This document shows positions 40,912 to 49,799 of a DNA stretch of 64,000 nt, one piece after another (within the stretch, counting starts at the first letter, position 1; every line of letters begins with the position of its first letter). A program made the translations under genes and the position numbers. The notes under the pieces were generated by a model, which saw only the letters and a program-made list of their open reading frames with translations, ran no database searches and was not told the origin of the DNA. The DNA comes from an uncultured Lachnospiraceae bacterium. Lineage in GTDB: Bacteria; Bacillota; Clostridia; Lachnospirales; Lachnospiraceae. The stretch is taken from the NCBI GenBank assembly GCA_910579615.1, contig CAJTUA010000003.1, positions 217,542 to 281,541 of the forward strand, given 5' to 3'.

Positions 40912-40920
40912 TGGTATAAT
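40912..40920 (+). promoter_or_regulatory. Extended -10 promoter of the HD hydrolase gene
   Basis: TGGTATAAT (box 40915-40920) directly after the pseudogene, about 100 bases ahead of the ATG at 41019. No clear -35. Confidence 0.5.
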
Positions 40921-41018
40921 TGTGTGTTTCCTTTGCACCATGAGGAAGAACTCAAAAACGGCGGGGGAATTTGGAAAGGACTTTCCGGGCAGGGGAAAGG
41001 TTCGCAGGGAGGATAACA

Positions 41019-41750
41019 ATGGAAGAACGAATCGAAATATCTCAGCGTGTCATGTGCATCATCGAAGAACATAAAAACGAAGGGGATTTTGTCAGCCAGA
41101 CCCTTTGTTTTGTGCGCGCAGTGCTAGAGCCAGAATCTGTCGGTGAAAAGAAGCTGAAGGAAAAGGAAATCAGGCGCTACGATATGCAATACCGCTATGA
41201 CCACACATTGCGTGTGGCGGCAATCGGACGGGAAATTGCCCGCGCAGAGGGGATTTCGCAGGAAGCGCTCGTGATGGCGTGCCTGCTCCATGACGTGGGT
41301 TATCCGGAGTGCAAAAGCTTTGAGGAACTGGGAAAACATCCTGCTTTTGGCGCAGAAATTGCGGCGCGCTTTTTGGGGAAGATTGGCTATGACGCGGAAA
41401 TCTCAAAAAGCATCTGCAAGGCAATCTGGATTCACGACCGTTTCCCGTGTGAAGGTGAGGACGCGACCGTATTGGAAAAGAGTGTGCGCGACGCGGATGA
41501 TATTGACCGCGCGGATGCAATGCGTATCTGCATCCGCGCATACCATGATATCGGAGAGCGGGCAGCGTGGGAAATCCGTGAAATCTGTGAAAAGAGGCTC
41601 AAAGAGACCGAAAGCCTGAAGAACCGGATTTGCGGTACAGAAACCGCGAAACGCCTGTGGATGGAGAATATCTGTTTCCAGGAAGAGTTTTACAGGAAGC
41701 TTTTGGTGCAGATGGAACAGACGCGGGAAGAATATGGTACATGTCTTTGA
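41019..41750 (+). CDS. HD-domain phosphohydrolase
   Basis: A 243-residue cytoplasmic protein. The HD motif is clear: YRYDHTLRVAAIGREIARAE (first His), MACLLHDVGYPE (His-Asp) and a later Asp in VRDADDIDRADAM. Family members are metal-dependent phosphatases or phosphodiesterases acting on nucleotides. GGAGG precedes the ATG at 41019; the longer frame from 40971 has none. A small membrane protein gene follows 38 bases later. Substrate unknown. Confidence 0.85.
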   Translation: MEERIEISQRVMCIIEEHKNEGDFVSQTLCFVRAVLEPESVGEKKLKEKEIRRYDMQYRYDHTLRVAAIGREIARAEGISQEALVMACLLHDVGYPECKSFEELGKHPAFGAEIAARFLGKIGYDAEISKSICKAIWIHDRFPCEGEDATVLEKSVRDADDIDRADAMRICIRAYHDIGERAAWEIREICEKRLKETESLKNRICGTETAKRLWMENICFQEEFYRKLLVQMEQTREEYGTCL

Positions 41751-41788
41751 AATTTTAGCCGCCAATTGCGGCGCAGCAGGAGGGGAAA

Positions 41789-42409
41789 ATGAGTAATTGG
41801 GAAGAAGAAAGACCAATCTACGAGGAAGAAATGACACAGCAGCAAAAGGAAGAGATGGTAAGGGCAGCAAAGGAGCGCAGGGAAAAGGAAGTTGAGCGCG
41901 GCAGGAAAATCATTTTTGTGATGATGGCGGTTTATGTTGCCATGTGTGTACTGAACACAATCTTCAAGTTGTGTGCGGCAGAACCGGGCGGGCGGACAGG
42001 CTACATGACACTTGGGGCGGTTGATATTATATTGACCGCATTGATTGCGTATAATCTATATAACGGGAAAAAATGGGCGAGGATTCTGTTTGCGGTTTTG
42101 ATTGTGTTTAATATCCTGTCCGTCATTGGCACAATTTCCAATCTGGATATTGGGAGAACGGATTATAGCGCCCCTTCTAGTAATGTGTATGTCATTTCTT
42201 CGGAAGGGAAGGCCGTCGGAAGTTGGGAGCTTGTTGGGACAGCAGAACTTGCAAAAATGCAGAAGCAGGAGAATGCACGGGCTTTGGTGCACCGGACTTT
42301 GATGGCGGTAAGCCTTGTTTTATTGGCAATACGGGCAGGCTATTTGTACCTTCTGTTTTTTTACCGCCCAATACAGGAGTTTTTTTATCGGCAGGAGAGC
42401 GGGGTATAG
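41789..42409 (+). CDS. Small integral membrane protein
   Basis: A 206-residue protein of unknown family. The first 40 residues are charged and helical (QQQKEEMVRAAKERREKE). Hydrophobic segments follow at about 41-60, 75-92, 98-115 and 172-192; a soluble loop (about 120-170) includes SSNVYVISSEGKAVGSWELV. AGGAGGGG precedes the ATG. Same strand as the HD hydrolase and GH3 genes, with short gaps, so possibly one operon. Confidence 0.7.
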   Translation: MSNWEEERPIYEEEMTQQQKEEMVRAAKERREKEVERGRKIIFVMMAVYVAMCVLNTIFKLCAAEPGGRTGYMTLGAVDIILTALIAYNLYNGKKWARILFAVLIVFNILSVIGTISNLDIGRTDYSAPSSNVYVISSEGKAVGSWELVGTAELAKMQKQENARALVHRTLMAVSLVLLAIRAGYLYLLFFYRPIQEFFYRQESGV

Positions 42410-42458
42410 GAAAATAGAAACTGCCGCGGCTTTTTCTGCCGGAAGAAAGGTGTGCAAA

Positions 42459-43820
42459 ATGGCAAAAAAACAGGGAAATGCTAAGAAAAGAGTAATCATA
42501 TTTTGGCTGATTGTGCTGCTTTTGGTGAATGTGGCGCTGGCAGCGGAATTGCTGGGAAAGGGAAAGAAAACAGAGGATTCGGCAAAACTGCGGGATGGGG
42601 GCACAGAGGAAGGCGCAGGGGGCAGGGAATCCGGAGATGAAAAGGACGCGCGTCCAAATGGCGGGCAAGGAACGGGCGGCGGGCAGGAAAGTGCAGGAAA
42701 TGTGCCATCCGGGAGCGATACCCCGGCAACTTCGCCCACGCCGGACGCTTCAAAAGATTCCGCGGAACAATATGCGGCTGACCTGCTCGCGGACATGACC
42801 CTCGAAGAAAAAGTCGCCCAAATGTTCATGATTACCCCGGAAGCCCTGACGGGCTACAACCGTGTAACAGCGGCGGGTGAGGTCACAAAAGAGAGCTTCC
42901 GCCAATATCCGGTCGGCGGTGTCATCTATATGGCAGACAACCTCATTGACCCGCAGCAGACGCGCACTATGCTTTCTAATATGGCGGATTACAGCATGGA
43001 ATTGATAGGGCTTCCGATTTTCCTCGGCGTGGACGAGGAGGGCGGAACAGTGGCGCGCATTGCAAAAAATGAAGCCTTCGGGATAAAGAATATTGGAAAT
43101 ATGAGTGAAATCGGCGCGTCCGGCGATGATGCCAAAGCTTATGAGGCGGGCTATATTCTTGGCGGCTATTTGGCGGAGCTCGGTTTTAACCTTGATTTTG
43201 CTCCGGTGGCGGACGTGTGGTCGAACCCGGAAAATACGGTGGTCAAATACCGCTCCTTTGGCTCGGATGCATTGCTTGTGCGGGATATGGTAACCGCGCA
43301 GGTTCGCGGGCTTGGGGAGCAGGGGATTTTGAGCGTGGTAAAGCATTTCCCAGGGCATGGCAGCACGGCGGAGGATTCCCATAAGGGCGCGGCGGTGGTG
43401 GATAAGACCCGCGAGGAATTGCGGGAGTGTGATTTGGTTCCATTTGCGGGGGCGGTTGCGGAGGGTGTGCCGTTTGTGATGGTAGGGCATCTCTCATTGC
43501 CGCAGGTTGTTGGCGGGGATGTTCCGGCAGTTCTCTCGAAGGAGGTTATTGAAGGCATCTTGCGGGAGGAGCTGGGATTTGGGGGTGTGGTCATCACGGA
43601 CGCGCTTGACATGAATGCGATAACGGATTATTACAGCCCGGAAGAAGCTGCAGTGATGGCGGTAGAGGCGGGGGCGGATATGCTTTTGATGCCGGAGGAT
43701 TTTGTGGCGGCATATCAGGGCGTGCTTGACGCGGTGGCAGATGGCAGGCTGACGAAAGAGCGGATTGATGCGTCCGTCATGAGGATTCTTAAGGTGAAGG
43801 TGGAGATGGGGGCGCAGTGA
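42459..43820 (+). CDS. GH3-family beta-N-acetylhexosaminidase-like enzyme (NagZ type), membrane-anchored
   Basis: A 453-residue protein. An N-terminal membrane anchor (VIIFWLIVLLLVNVALAAEL) is followed by a Gly/Glu-rich linker (about 35-100) and a GH3 barrel. K295-H296-F-P-G-H-G with the following DSH motif is the NagZ-type His/Asp acid/base loop; the nucleophile Asp is in VVITDALDMNAI. It lacks the second GH3 domain, as NagZ does. Probable substrate is cell-wall muropeptide or chitin-like N-acetylglucosamine, at the outer membrane face. The start at 42459 follows GAAGAAAGG. A membrane-anchored toxin-like protein gene follows. Confidence 0.9.
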   Translation: MAKKQGNAKKRVIIFWLIVLLLVNVALAAELLGKGKKTEDSAKLRDGGTEEGAGGRESGDEKDARPNGGQGTGGGQESAGNVPSGSDTPATSPTPDASKDSAEQYAADLLADMTLEEKVAQMFMITPEALTGYNRVTAAGEVTKESFRQYPVGGVIYMADNLIDPQQTRTMLSNMADYSMELIGLPIFLGVDEEGGTVARIAKNEAFGIKNIGNMSEIGASGDDAKAYEAGYILGGYLAELGFNLDFAPVADVWSNPENTVVKYRSFGSDALLVRDMVTAQVRGLGEQGILSVVKHFPGHGSTAEDSHKGAAVVDKTREELRECDLVPFAGAVAEGVPFVMVGHLSLPQVVGGDVPAVLSKEVIEGILREELGFGGVVITDALDMNAITDYYSPEEAAVMAVEAGADMLLMPEDFVAAYQGVLDAVADGRLTKERIDASVMRILKVKVEMGAQ

Positions 43821-43868
43821 CGAAGGATTATGGTATAAAAGGAATTCCTTGCGGATGGTATTTTACAG

Positions 43869-43943
43869 CCGGGGAGATGGGAAAGACAAGACAGGGAAAT
43901 TACAACCGGGGTGGACGGGAAGGACAAGACGGGGAAATCACAT
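43869..43943 (+). repeat. Two-copy tandem repeat, unit about 37 bp
   Basis: CCGGGG..GGGAAAGACAAGAC (43869-43905) is repeated with few changes at 43906-43943, between the GH3 gene and the next gene. Confidence 0.6.
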
Positions 43944-44016
43944 GCAATTGCCAGATGCGGCAGGAAATGTTAGAATATATAAAACATTCGTAAAAATGGA
44001 AGGAGAAAGAAGCATC

Positions 44017-44832
44017 ATGCAGGAGAATCAGAACAAAAACAGGCAGCAGGATGAGGCGGCAAGGCGGCGGAAAACGCTGATTGGAATTATTGTGCTCTTA
44101 ATTCTCGGCTTTGCGGTAAATTATTTTTTTGGCGGCGATGACAGCAACGGAGAGAATGGACAGGATAATTATACTGCGGGGGTGGTTGCCACGCCGGGTG
44201 TATCAGGAACTGTAGCACCAACACAGGGAATGGATGATACTCCCGGGGGGAAATCCGGGGATGGTATGACTGGAAATGAGGAAGGAACGGATGGGGAATC
44301 TGGGGATGACGTAGCCGGAAACGAGGAAGGAACGGATGGGGAGTCCGGGGATGACGTAGCCGGAAATGAGGAAGGGTCTGACGGGGAATCTGATGAGGAT
44401 ACAACCGGAAATAATGAAGACCCTGACGGGAAATCCGACGGGAACACAGCCGAGAACAAGGAAGGCGTTGGCAGCAATACAGAAGGGAACAATCCTGACA
44501 CTGCAAATGGAGAAAACACCCCGGAAAATAACCCGAACCAGGCGGATGCCGGCGAAATTGAAATCCTCTACGAATTCCGCAGGGCATCCTATTTGGAGCA
44601 GCATTTCGAGAAACACGGCGCGGAGTTTGACTACGCGACAAAGGAAGAATACTTAGCAGGCGCGAACCGTGTTATTCAGTCGCCGGATGCACTACATAAG
44701 ATTGAGGCGGAGGATGGGGATGATATTTACTATCTGGAGGAGACAAATGAGTTCGTTGTCGTCTCAACGGACGGCTACATCCGGACATATTTCCGCCCGA
44801 GTGCCGGGATTGATTATTATAATCGGCAATAA
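44017..44832 (+). CDS. Membrane-anchored repeat protein with possible RNase-toxin-like C-terminus
   Basis: A 271-residue protein in three parts. Residues about 17-40 form a membrane anchor (KTLIGIIVLLILGFAVNYFF). Residues about 45-185 are an acidic low-complexity stalk with three to four 15-residue repeats close to GNEEGTDGESGDDVA. The C-terminal 85 residues (ASYLEQHFEKHGAEFDYATK, then IYYLEETNEFVVVSTDGYIR and TYFRPSAGIDYY) resemble tail domains of phage head and polymorphic toxin proteins, thought to be small RNases of the BECR type; this is from memory. AGGAGAAAG precedes the ATG at 44017. No adjacent immunity gene is obvious. Confidence 0.68.
   Translation: MQENQNKNRQQDEAARRRKTLIGIIVLLILGFAVNYFFGGDDSNGENGQDNYTAGVVATPGVSGTVAPTQGMDDTPGGKSGDGMTGNEEGTDGESGDDVAGNEEGTDGESGDDVAGNEEGSDGESDEDTTGNNEDPDGKSDGNTAENKEGVGSNTEGNNPDTANGENTPENNPNQADAGEIEILYEFRRASYLEQHFEKHGAEFDYATKEEYLAGANRVIQSPDALHKIEAEDGDDIYYLEETNEFVVVSTDGYIRTYFRPSAGIDYYNRQ
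44260..44460 (+). repeat. 45-bp coding repeats
   Basis: Degenerate tandem copies of a 45-base unit encode the GNEEGTDGESGDDVA repeats of the stalk. The first two are nearly identical; the rest drift. Confidence 0.75.
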
Positions 44833-44912
44833 ACGGCAAGATTTAAGGGGATTGAAATAATAAGTAAGTTTTGAAGCTGTGGGGATAGAAACTTTTAGGA
44901 GGGCATTAAAAG

Positions 44913-45494
44913 ATGCTGAAAATAACATTTTTTTTCGTTTTTTACTTTGCCATTATTTTGATATATGAAGTAATAAGTGGAAAAAAGCAAAAGGTACATC
45001 ATACAGCCGGATATTGGGTATTAAAAGCAGCATTTTACATTTATGTATTGTTGTTGGTCAAGGTAACAATTTTCCCGATTCCGTTTCAAAAATCGGAACT
45101 GGAAGGCTTGAGGAGAAGCTTTGGCGAAGGATTCGGGATGAATTTTATACCGATGAAAAGCATTATGAATATTGCGAATAGTAATGTGAATTTGTCAACA
45201 AAATTCCGGCAAATCGCAGGAAATTTTATCTTGCTATTTCCGCTTGGGCTTTACCTGCCGTTGGCAAAGGATAGATTCCGTAAAGCAAAGGAGGTTTTTG
45301 CCTTACTGTTAATCAGTGCTTGTTTCATTGAAATGGTACAATTTCTGATTGGAAGGATAATTCATTATAATTATAGGGTCGTTGATATAGATGATGTAAT
45401 TTTAAATGTCTGTGGAGGCATAGTTGGATTTTTTGTGTGGAAGATTGCTAACAAATATTTTGCAAAAATTGAAATGACTTATAAATCAAATTAA
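44913..45494 (+). CDS. VanZ-like membrane protein
   Basis: A 193-residue membrane protein with about five hydrophobic segments. VKVTIFPIPFQ, then NFIPMKSI, AGNFILLFPLGLYLPL and DIDDVILNVCGGIVGFFVW are VanZ-family hallmarks. AGGAGGGC precedes the ATG. VanZ of vancomycin transposons gives teicoplanin tolerance, but most homologues, like this one, have no known role. AT-rich relative to its neighbours. A terminator follows. Confidence 0.85.
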   Translation: MLKITFFFVFYFAIILIYEVISGKKQKVHHTAGYWVLKAAFYIYVLLLVKVTIFPIPFQKSELEGLRRSFGEGFGMNFIPMKSIMNIANSNVNLSTKFRQIAGNFILLFPLGLYLPLAKDRFRKAKEVFALLLISACFIEMVQFLIGRIIHYNYRVVDIDDVILNVCGGIVGFFVWKIANKYFAKIEMTYKSN

Positions 45495-45550
45495 ATACAT
45501 ACTTACTTTATGAAAAAGTATCAAAAATAATTTGATTCATATTGATTCAG

Positions 45551-45600
45551 TTCAAGCTGGGTTTCCATAAAATACATGAAAACCTGGCTTGATATTTTTA
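45551..45600 (+). terminator. Terminator after the VanZ-like gene
   Basis: TCAAGCTGGGTTTCCAT pairs, with two mismatches, with ATGAAAACCTGGCTTGA, followed by TATTTTTATA. Confidence 0.75.
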
Positions 45601-45863
45601 TACCATCCCATAATATTGATTGTATATTTATTTTAGCTAAAACAATCGAAAATGACGATTGCAGTATTTGGAATCTGGAATGAGATTTAGTGATATTATG
45701 TGGGAAACAAAATAGTTTACAGAAAATATAAAAAGAATCTCCAATATTGAAAAAAATTATTTCAAAAAATGCGCGGATGTGGTATAGTATTAGAAGATAT
45801 TCTGGGAAGAGGAAGTAAAAAAACTGCATAAGGTATGCGGAACGAAAAATAAGGAGGTTTGTT
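45601..45863. promoter_or_regulatory. Leader of the rnf operon
   Basis: AT-rich gap. An extended -10 TGGTATAGT (box 45783-45788) with TTCAAA 16 bases upstream is the likely rnf promoter. AAGGAGG precedes the rnfC ATG. A 102-codon minus-strand frame here looks noncoding. Confidence 0.55.
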
Positions 45864-47189
45864 ATGGCAGCAGGTACTTTTCACGGCGGAAGCCATCCGT
45901 TCGAGGGAAAAGAGCTATCGATGGATAAGCCGACCATGGTGCTGCTCCCGAAAGGGGAACTGGTATATCCGGTATCACAGCATATTGGCGCGCCGGCGAA
46001 GGTCATCGTGGAAAAAGGGGAGCGCGTGCTCGTCGGACAGAAGATTGCCGAGGCGGGCGGCTTTGTTTCCGCGTGTGTCATCAGCTCGGTTTCCGGTACA
46101 GTAAAGGCGATTGAGCCGCGCCTGATGGTGAACGGTACAATGGCGGAGTCCGTGGTGGTGGAAAATGACGGGGCGTATGAGACGGTTCCTGATTTTGGGA
46201 AGAAGCGCGATGTAAAGAAGCTTTCGAAGGAGGAAATCCGGAATTTTGTGAAGGAGGCAGGCATTGTCGGCATGGGCGGCGCGGGCTTCCCGACCCATGT
46301 GAAGCTGACCCCGAAAAATGAGGACGAGATTGACTACGTGATTGTCAACGGTTCGGAGTGTGAGCCGTACCTGACTTCAGATTACCGGATGATGCTTGAG
46401 GAACCGGAACGTTTGATTGGCGGCTTAAAAGTGATTCTGCAGCTTTTTGACCACGCAAAGGGCGTAATCGCAGTGGAGGACAATAAGCCGGAGGCGATTG
46501 CAAAGCTTACGGATTTGGTAAAAAATGAAGAGCGCATCCGCGTGCAGCCGCTGAAAACAAAATACCCGCAGGGGGCGGAGCGTATGTTGATTTACGCGGT
46601 GACGGGAAGGCAGATTAATTCCTCGATGCTCCCGGCGGACGCGGGCTGTATTGTCAACAATGTGGACAGTGTGATTTCGGTGTACCTGGCGGTGGCGGAG
46701 AGTACACCGCTCATCCGCCGCATTGTTACGGTGACGGGGGATGCGGTGAAGGAGCCGCGCAATTTCGTGGTTCGCACCGGGACGCGCTACGCTGAGCTTG
46801 TAGAGGCGGCGGGCGGCTTTACGCAGGAGCCGGAAAAAATTATTTCGGGCGGTCCGATGATGGGGCAGGCGCTCTTTTCGCTTGACATCCCGGTGACAAA
46901 GACTTCCTCGGCGCTGCTGGCGCTAAAGAAGGATGAGGTCGCGGAATTTGAGCCGGGGGCGTGCATCCATTGCGGGCGCTGCGTGAATGCCTGTCCAGAG
47001 GGGATTGTGCCGCAGAAGCTTTACCCGGTGGCAATGCGTTCGGATTACGAGGCGTTTGAGAAGTTAAACGGCATGGAATGCTGCGAATGTGGCTCCTGTA
47101 CTTTTGTGTGTCCGGCGAAGCTGCGTCTGACGCAGGCATTCAAACAGGCGAGGAAGAGCGTGTTGGATGCAAGGAGAAAGAAAGCATGA
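45864..47189 (+). CDS. rnfC: Electron transport complex subunit RnfC
   Basis: A 441-residue subunit of the Rnf ferredoxin:NAD+ oxidoreductase. RnfC is the peripheral flavin/NADH-binding subunit. Visible are GMGGAGFPTHVKLTPKNEDE with the NADH/FMN fold, NGSECEPYLTSDYR, and two 4Fe-4S motifs near the end, CIHCGRCVNACPEG and CCECGSCTFVCPAK. Length matches clostridial RnfC. AAGGAGG precedes the ATG. First gene of rnfCDGEAB. Confidence 0.97.
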   Translation: MAAGTFHGGSHPFEGKELSMDKPTMVLLPKGELVYPVSQHIGAPAKVIVEKGERVLVGQKIAEAGGFVSACVISSVSGTVKAIEPRLMVNGTMAESVVVENDGAYETVPDFGKKRDVKKLSKEEIRNFVKEAGIVGMGGAGFPTHVKLTPKNEDEIDYVIVNGSECEPYLTSDYRMMLEEPERLIGGLKVILQLFDHAKGVIAVEDNKPEAIAKLTDLVKNEERIRVQPLKTKYPQGAERMLIYAVTGRQINSSMLPADAGCIVNNVDSVISVYLAVAESTPLIRRIVTVTGDAVKEPRNFVVRTGTRYAELVEAAGGFTQEPEKIISGGPMMGQALFSLDIPVTKTSSALLALKKDEVAEFEPGACIHCGRCVNACPEGIVPQKLYPVAMRSDYEAFEKLNGMECCECGSCTFVCPAKLRLTQAFKQARKSVLDARRKKA

Positions 47190-47224
47190 AAGAATGCAGT
47201 TCGCTCTGCAGAGATTAAATAGAT

Positions 47225-47240
47225 GCGCGGTTTTCCGCGC
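47225..47240 (+). other. Hairpin between rnfC and rnfD
   Basis: GCGCGG-TTTT-CCGCGC, a perfect six-base stem in the 67-base gap. It could tune relative expression or protect an RNA end. Confidence 0.5.
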
Positions 47241-47256
47241 AGAAACGAGGTTTGAG

Positions 47257-48243
47257 ATGAAAAGTTTATATCATGTATCGGCTTCTCCCCATGTCAGAAG
47301 CAATGTGACGACGGCGGGTATCATGCGTGATGTGGTAATTGCGCTCTTCCCAGCGTGCCTGTTCGGGATTGTGCAGTTCGGGTTCCGGGCGCTTCTGGTG
47401 CTTTTGGTGAGTGTGACCACCTGTATCGTTTCGGAATATTTATTTTATAAGCTGTCAAAACGAAAGAAAGGCCCATACGAGGGCAGCGCCGTCGTGACGG
47501 GGCTTTTGATTGGCATGAACCTGCCTGCGGGCGTTCCGCTCTGGATGCCGATTCTCGGCGGTGTTTTTGCGATTATTGTCGTAAAGGAGCTCTACGGCGG
47601 CCTTGGTCAGAATTTTATGAACCCCGCGCTTGCGGCAAGGTGCTTCCTTTTGATTTGCTTTGCAAGCCAGATGGCATCCTTTTCGGTGGAGGCGGGCAGC
47701 GGCGTATTTATGAACGGAATTGCGTCGGTGGACGGGCTTTCCTCGGCAACGCCGCTTGCGGTTCTGAAGGAGGGGGCGGGCGATGTTTCGCTCTTTGATA
47801 TGTTTTTTGGTTTTACGGGCGGCGTCATCGGGGAGACGAGCGCACTCCTGATTCTGCTCGGCGCGGCGTACCTGGTATTCCGCGGTGTGATTTCGCTGCG
47901 CATCCCGCTTGCGTATCTCGGGAGCTTTGCAGTGTTTCTTCTGCTTTTTGGCGGGCATGGCATGGATTTTACATACCTTGCGAAGCAGCTTTGCGGCGGT
48001 GGCCTGATGCTCGGCGCGTTTTTCATGGCGACGGACTATGTGACAAGCCCGGTAACTCCGGTGGGGCGCATTGTGTTTGGTATCTGCCTCGGGATTTTGA
48101 CCGGGATTTTCCGTGTGTTTGGCGGGAGTGCCGAGGGTGTATCCTACGCGATTATTTTCTGCAATCTCTTAGTGCCTCTGATTGAGAAGGTTACAATGCC
48201 GCGCGCATTTGGGAAGGGAGGGAAGCAGTATGCCAGAAAATAA
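47257..48243 (+). CDS. rnfD: Electron transport complex subunit RnfD
   Basis: A 328-residue integral membrane subunit with about nine hydrophobic segments. It starts KSLYHVSASPHVRSNVTTAG; the segment DGLSSATPLAVLKEG contains the SATPL motif where RnfD/NqrB carry a covalently bound FMN on Thr. It forms the ion-conducting core with RnfA and RnfE. GAGG precedes the ATG at 47257; the longer frame upstream would read through the rnfC-rnfD gap. Its 3' end overlaps rnfG by 14 bases. Confidence 0.96.
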   Translation: MKSLYHVSASPHVRSNVTTAGIMRDVVIALFPACLFGIVQFGFRALLVLLVSVTTCIVSEYLFYKLSKRKKGPYEGSAVVTGLLIGMNLPAGVPLWMPILGGVFAIIVVKELYGGLGQNFMNPALAARCFLLICFASQMASFSVEAGSGVFMNGIASVDGLSSATPLAVLKEGAGDVSLFDMFFGFTGGVIGETSALLILLGAAYLVFRGVISLRIPLAYLGSFAVFLLLFGGHGMDFTYLAKQLCGGGLMLGAFFMATDYVTSPVTPVGRIVFGICLGILTGIFRVFGGSAEGVSYAIIFCNLLVPLIEKVTMPRAFGKGGKQYARK

Positions 48244-48886
48244 AAATAAGAGTGCTTCCATCATAAAGGATGCGCTGGTGCTTTGCCTGATTACGCTTGT
48301 GGCGGCAGTGCTGCTTGGCTTTGTCAATGAGTTGACGAAAGACCGGATTGCGGAGCAGAAGGCGGCGAAGAAGGAAGCGGCGTACCGCGAGGTTTACGCG
48401 GATGCGGCATCGATTGTGACAGACGATGCCGGGGCGGCGCAAAAGGTTGCTGCGGCGGCACAGCTCCTGGAAGAAAATGGTTTTGAGAGCATTTCCATCG
48501 ATGAGGCAGGCCTGGCGCTTGACGCGTCCGGGAATCTGCTCGGCTATGTCATGACGATTACGACAAAGAAGGGCTACGGTGGTGCCATCACGATGACGAT
48601 GGGCTACCGTCTGGATGGGGCAATCACGGGAATTGCATTTGTAACCTTGAATGAAACGCCGGGCTTTGGTATGCAGGCAAACGAGCCGGCGTTCAAGGAA
48701 CAGTTTATCGGAAAGAATGCGTTCGAGCTTGTCTATGTAAAGACCGGGGCAACGGCGGAAAATGAGATTGACGCAATCAGCGGCGCGACCGTGACGACAA
48801 AGGCTGTGACGGGCGCGGTCAATGCGGGGCTGTGTTTTGCCGCGGATATGCAGGCTTCGGGGATAGGAGGTGCCGGAAATGAATAA
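48230..48886 (+). CDS. rnfG: Electron transport complex subunit RnfG
   Basis: A 218-residue subunit with one N-terminal membrane anchor (LVLCLITLVAAVLLGFVNEL) and an FMN-binding domain. The flavinylation motif is ISGATVTT near the C-terminus, where the second Thr of the S-x-T-x-T pattern carries FMN; ETPGFGMQANEPAFKEQF precedes it. GGGAGGG precedes the ATG. Overlaps rnfD by 14 and rnfE by 8 bases. Confidence 0.96.
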   Translation: MPENKNKSASIIKDALVLCLITLVAAVLLGFVNELTKDRIAEQKAAKKEAAYREVYADAASIVTDDAGAAQKVAAAAQLLEENGFESISIDEAGLALDASGNLLGYVMTITTKKGYGGAITMTMGYRLDGAITGIAFVTLNETPGFGMQANEPAFKEQFIGKNAFELVYVKTGATAENEIDAISGATVTTKAVTGAVNAGLCFAADMQASGIGGAGNE

Positions 48887-49799
48887 GTGCACGGAACGTA
48901 TTTATAATGGTATTGTCAAGGAAAACCCGACCTTTGTGCTGATGCTCGGTATGTGCCCGACGCTTGCGGTCACAATCTCGGCGATGAACGGTCTGGGGAT
49001 GGGCCTGACGACAACTGTGGTTTTGGTCATGTCCAATATGCTGATTGCGCTCTTGCGCAAGGTGATTCCGGACAAGGTGCGTATGCCTGCGTTCATTGTG
49101 GTCGTTGCGTCGTTCGTGACGATTGTGCAGATGCTTTTGGAAGCGTATCTGCCGGATTTGAACGAGTCGCTTGGTATTTACATTCCGCTGATTGTCGTAA
49201 ACTGCATTATTCTGGGGCGCGCGGAAGCGTATGCCTCAAAAAATCCGGTGCTCCCGTCGGTTTTTGACGGCATCGGCATGGGGTTAGGGTTTACGGTCGG
49301 GCTGACCGCAATCGGTATTTTCCGCGAGCTTTTGGGCGCGGGAACGATTTTCGGGCTGCAAATCATGCCGGATGCTTATGTGCCGATGGCGATTTTCGTC
49401 CGTGCGCCGGGGGCGTTCTTTGTTTTGGCGGCGCTGACCTGCCTGCAGAATAAATTTAAGATGCCGTCCGCGACGAACACACCAAAGGCGGAAGCGATTG
49501 CCTGCGGCGGCAACTGCAGCAACTGCAGCGGCGCGGTCTGCGCGGCAAACCATGCGGTGCTTGATGAAGAAAAGGAGCGCATCGCGGCGGAGGCGGCAGC
49601 AAAGAAGGCGGCGGCAAAGGAAGCGGCAGCGAAAAAATCCGCGGAGGAAGCCGCCGCAAAATCTGTGGAAGCAGGAAAGTCGGCGATTCCGGCGGATACA
49701 CTTGCGTCTAAATTTGTATCAAAAAAGCCGGTGGCCGTGGCACACAAAGCGGTGCAACCGGAAAATGCAGCGGCGAAGAAGGAGGATGAGGCGAAATGA
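48879..49799 (+). CDS. rnfE: Electron transport complex subunit RnfE with long Ala/Lys-rich C-terminal extension
   Basis: A 306-residue protein. Residues 1-200 are the usual six-helix RnfE (NPTFVLMLGMCPTLAVTISA; VPLIVVNCIILGRAEAYASK-like region; PSVFDGIGMGLGFTVGLT). RnfE normally stops near 200 residues. Here about 100 more follow: a Cys-rich knot (CGGNCSNCSGAVC) and then a charged helix rich in Ala, Lys and Glu (AAEAAAKKAAAKEAAAKKSA) to the end. The tail may sit in the cytoplasm and bind a partner or metal. Its TGA overlaps the rnfA ATG. Confidence 0.94.
   Translation: MNKCTERIYNGIVKENPTFVLMLGMCPTLAVTISAMNGLGMGLTTTVVLVMSNMLIALLRKVIPDKVRMPAFIVVVASFVTIVQMLLEAYLPDLNESLGIYIPLIVVNCIILGRAEAYASKNPVLPSVFDGIGMGLGFTVGLTAIGIFRELLGAGTIFGLQIMPDAYVPMAIFVRAPGAFFVLAALTCLQNKFKMPSATNTPKAEAIACGGNCSNCSGAVCAANHAVLDEEKERIAAEAAAKKAAAKEAAAKKSAEEAAAKSVEAGKSAIPADTLASKFVSKKPVAVAHKAVQPENAAAKKEDEAK

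Noticed and set aside
44913..45494. Vancomycin-type resistance from the VanZ-like protein
   Set aside because: No vanHAX, vanR or vanS genes are nearby, and most VanZ-like proteins have no known resistance role.
45521..45829. Minus-strand frame of 102 codons before rnfC
   Set aside because: Phe/Ile-rich product of AT-rich DNA; covers a terminator and the rnf promoter.
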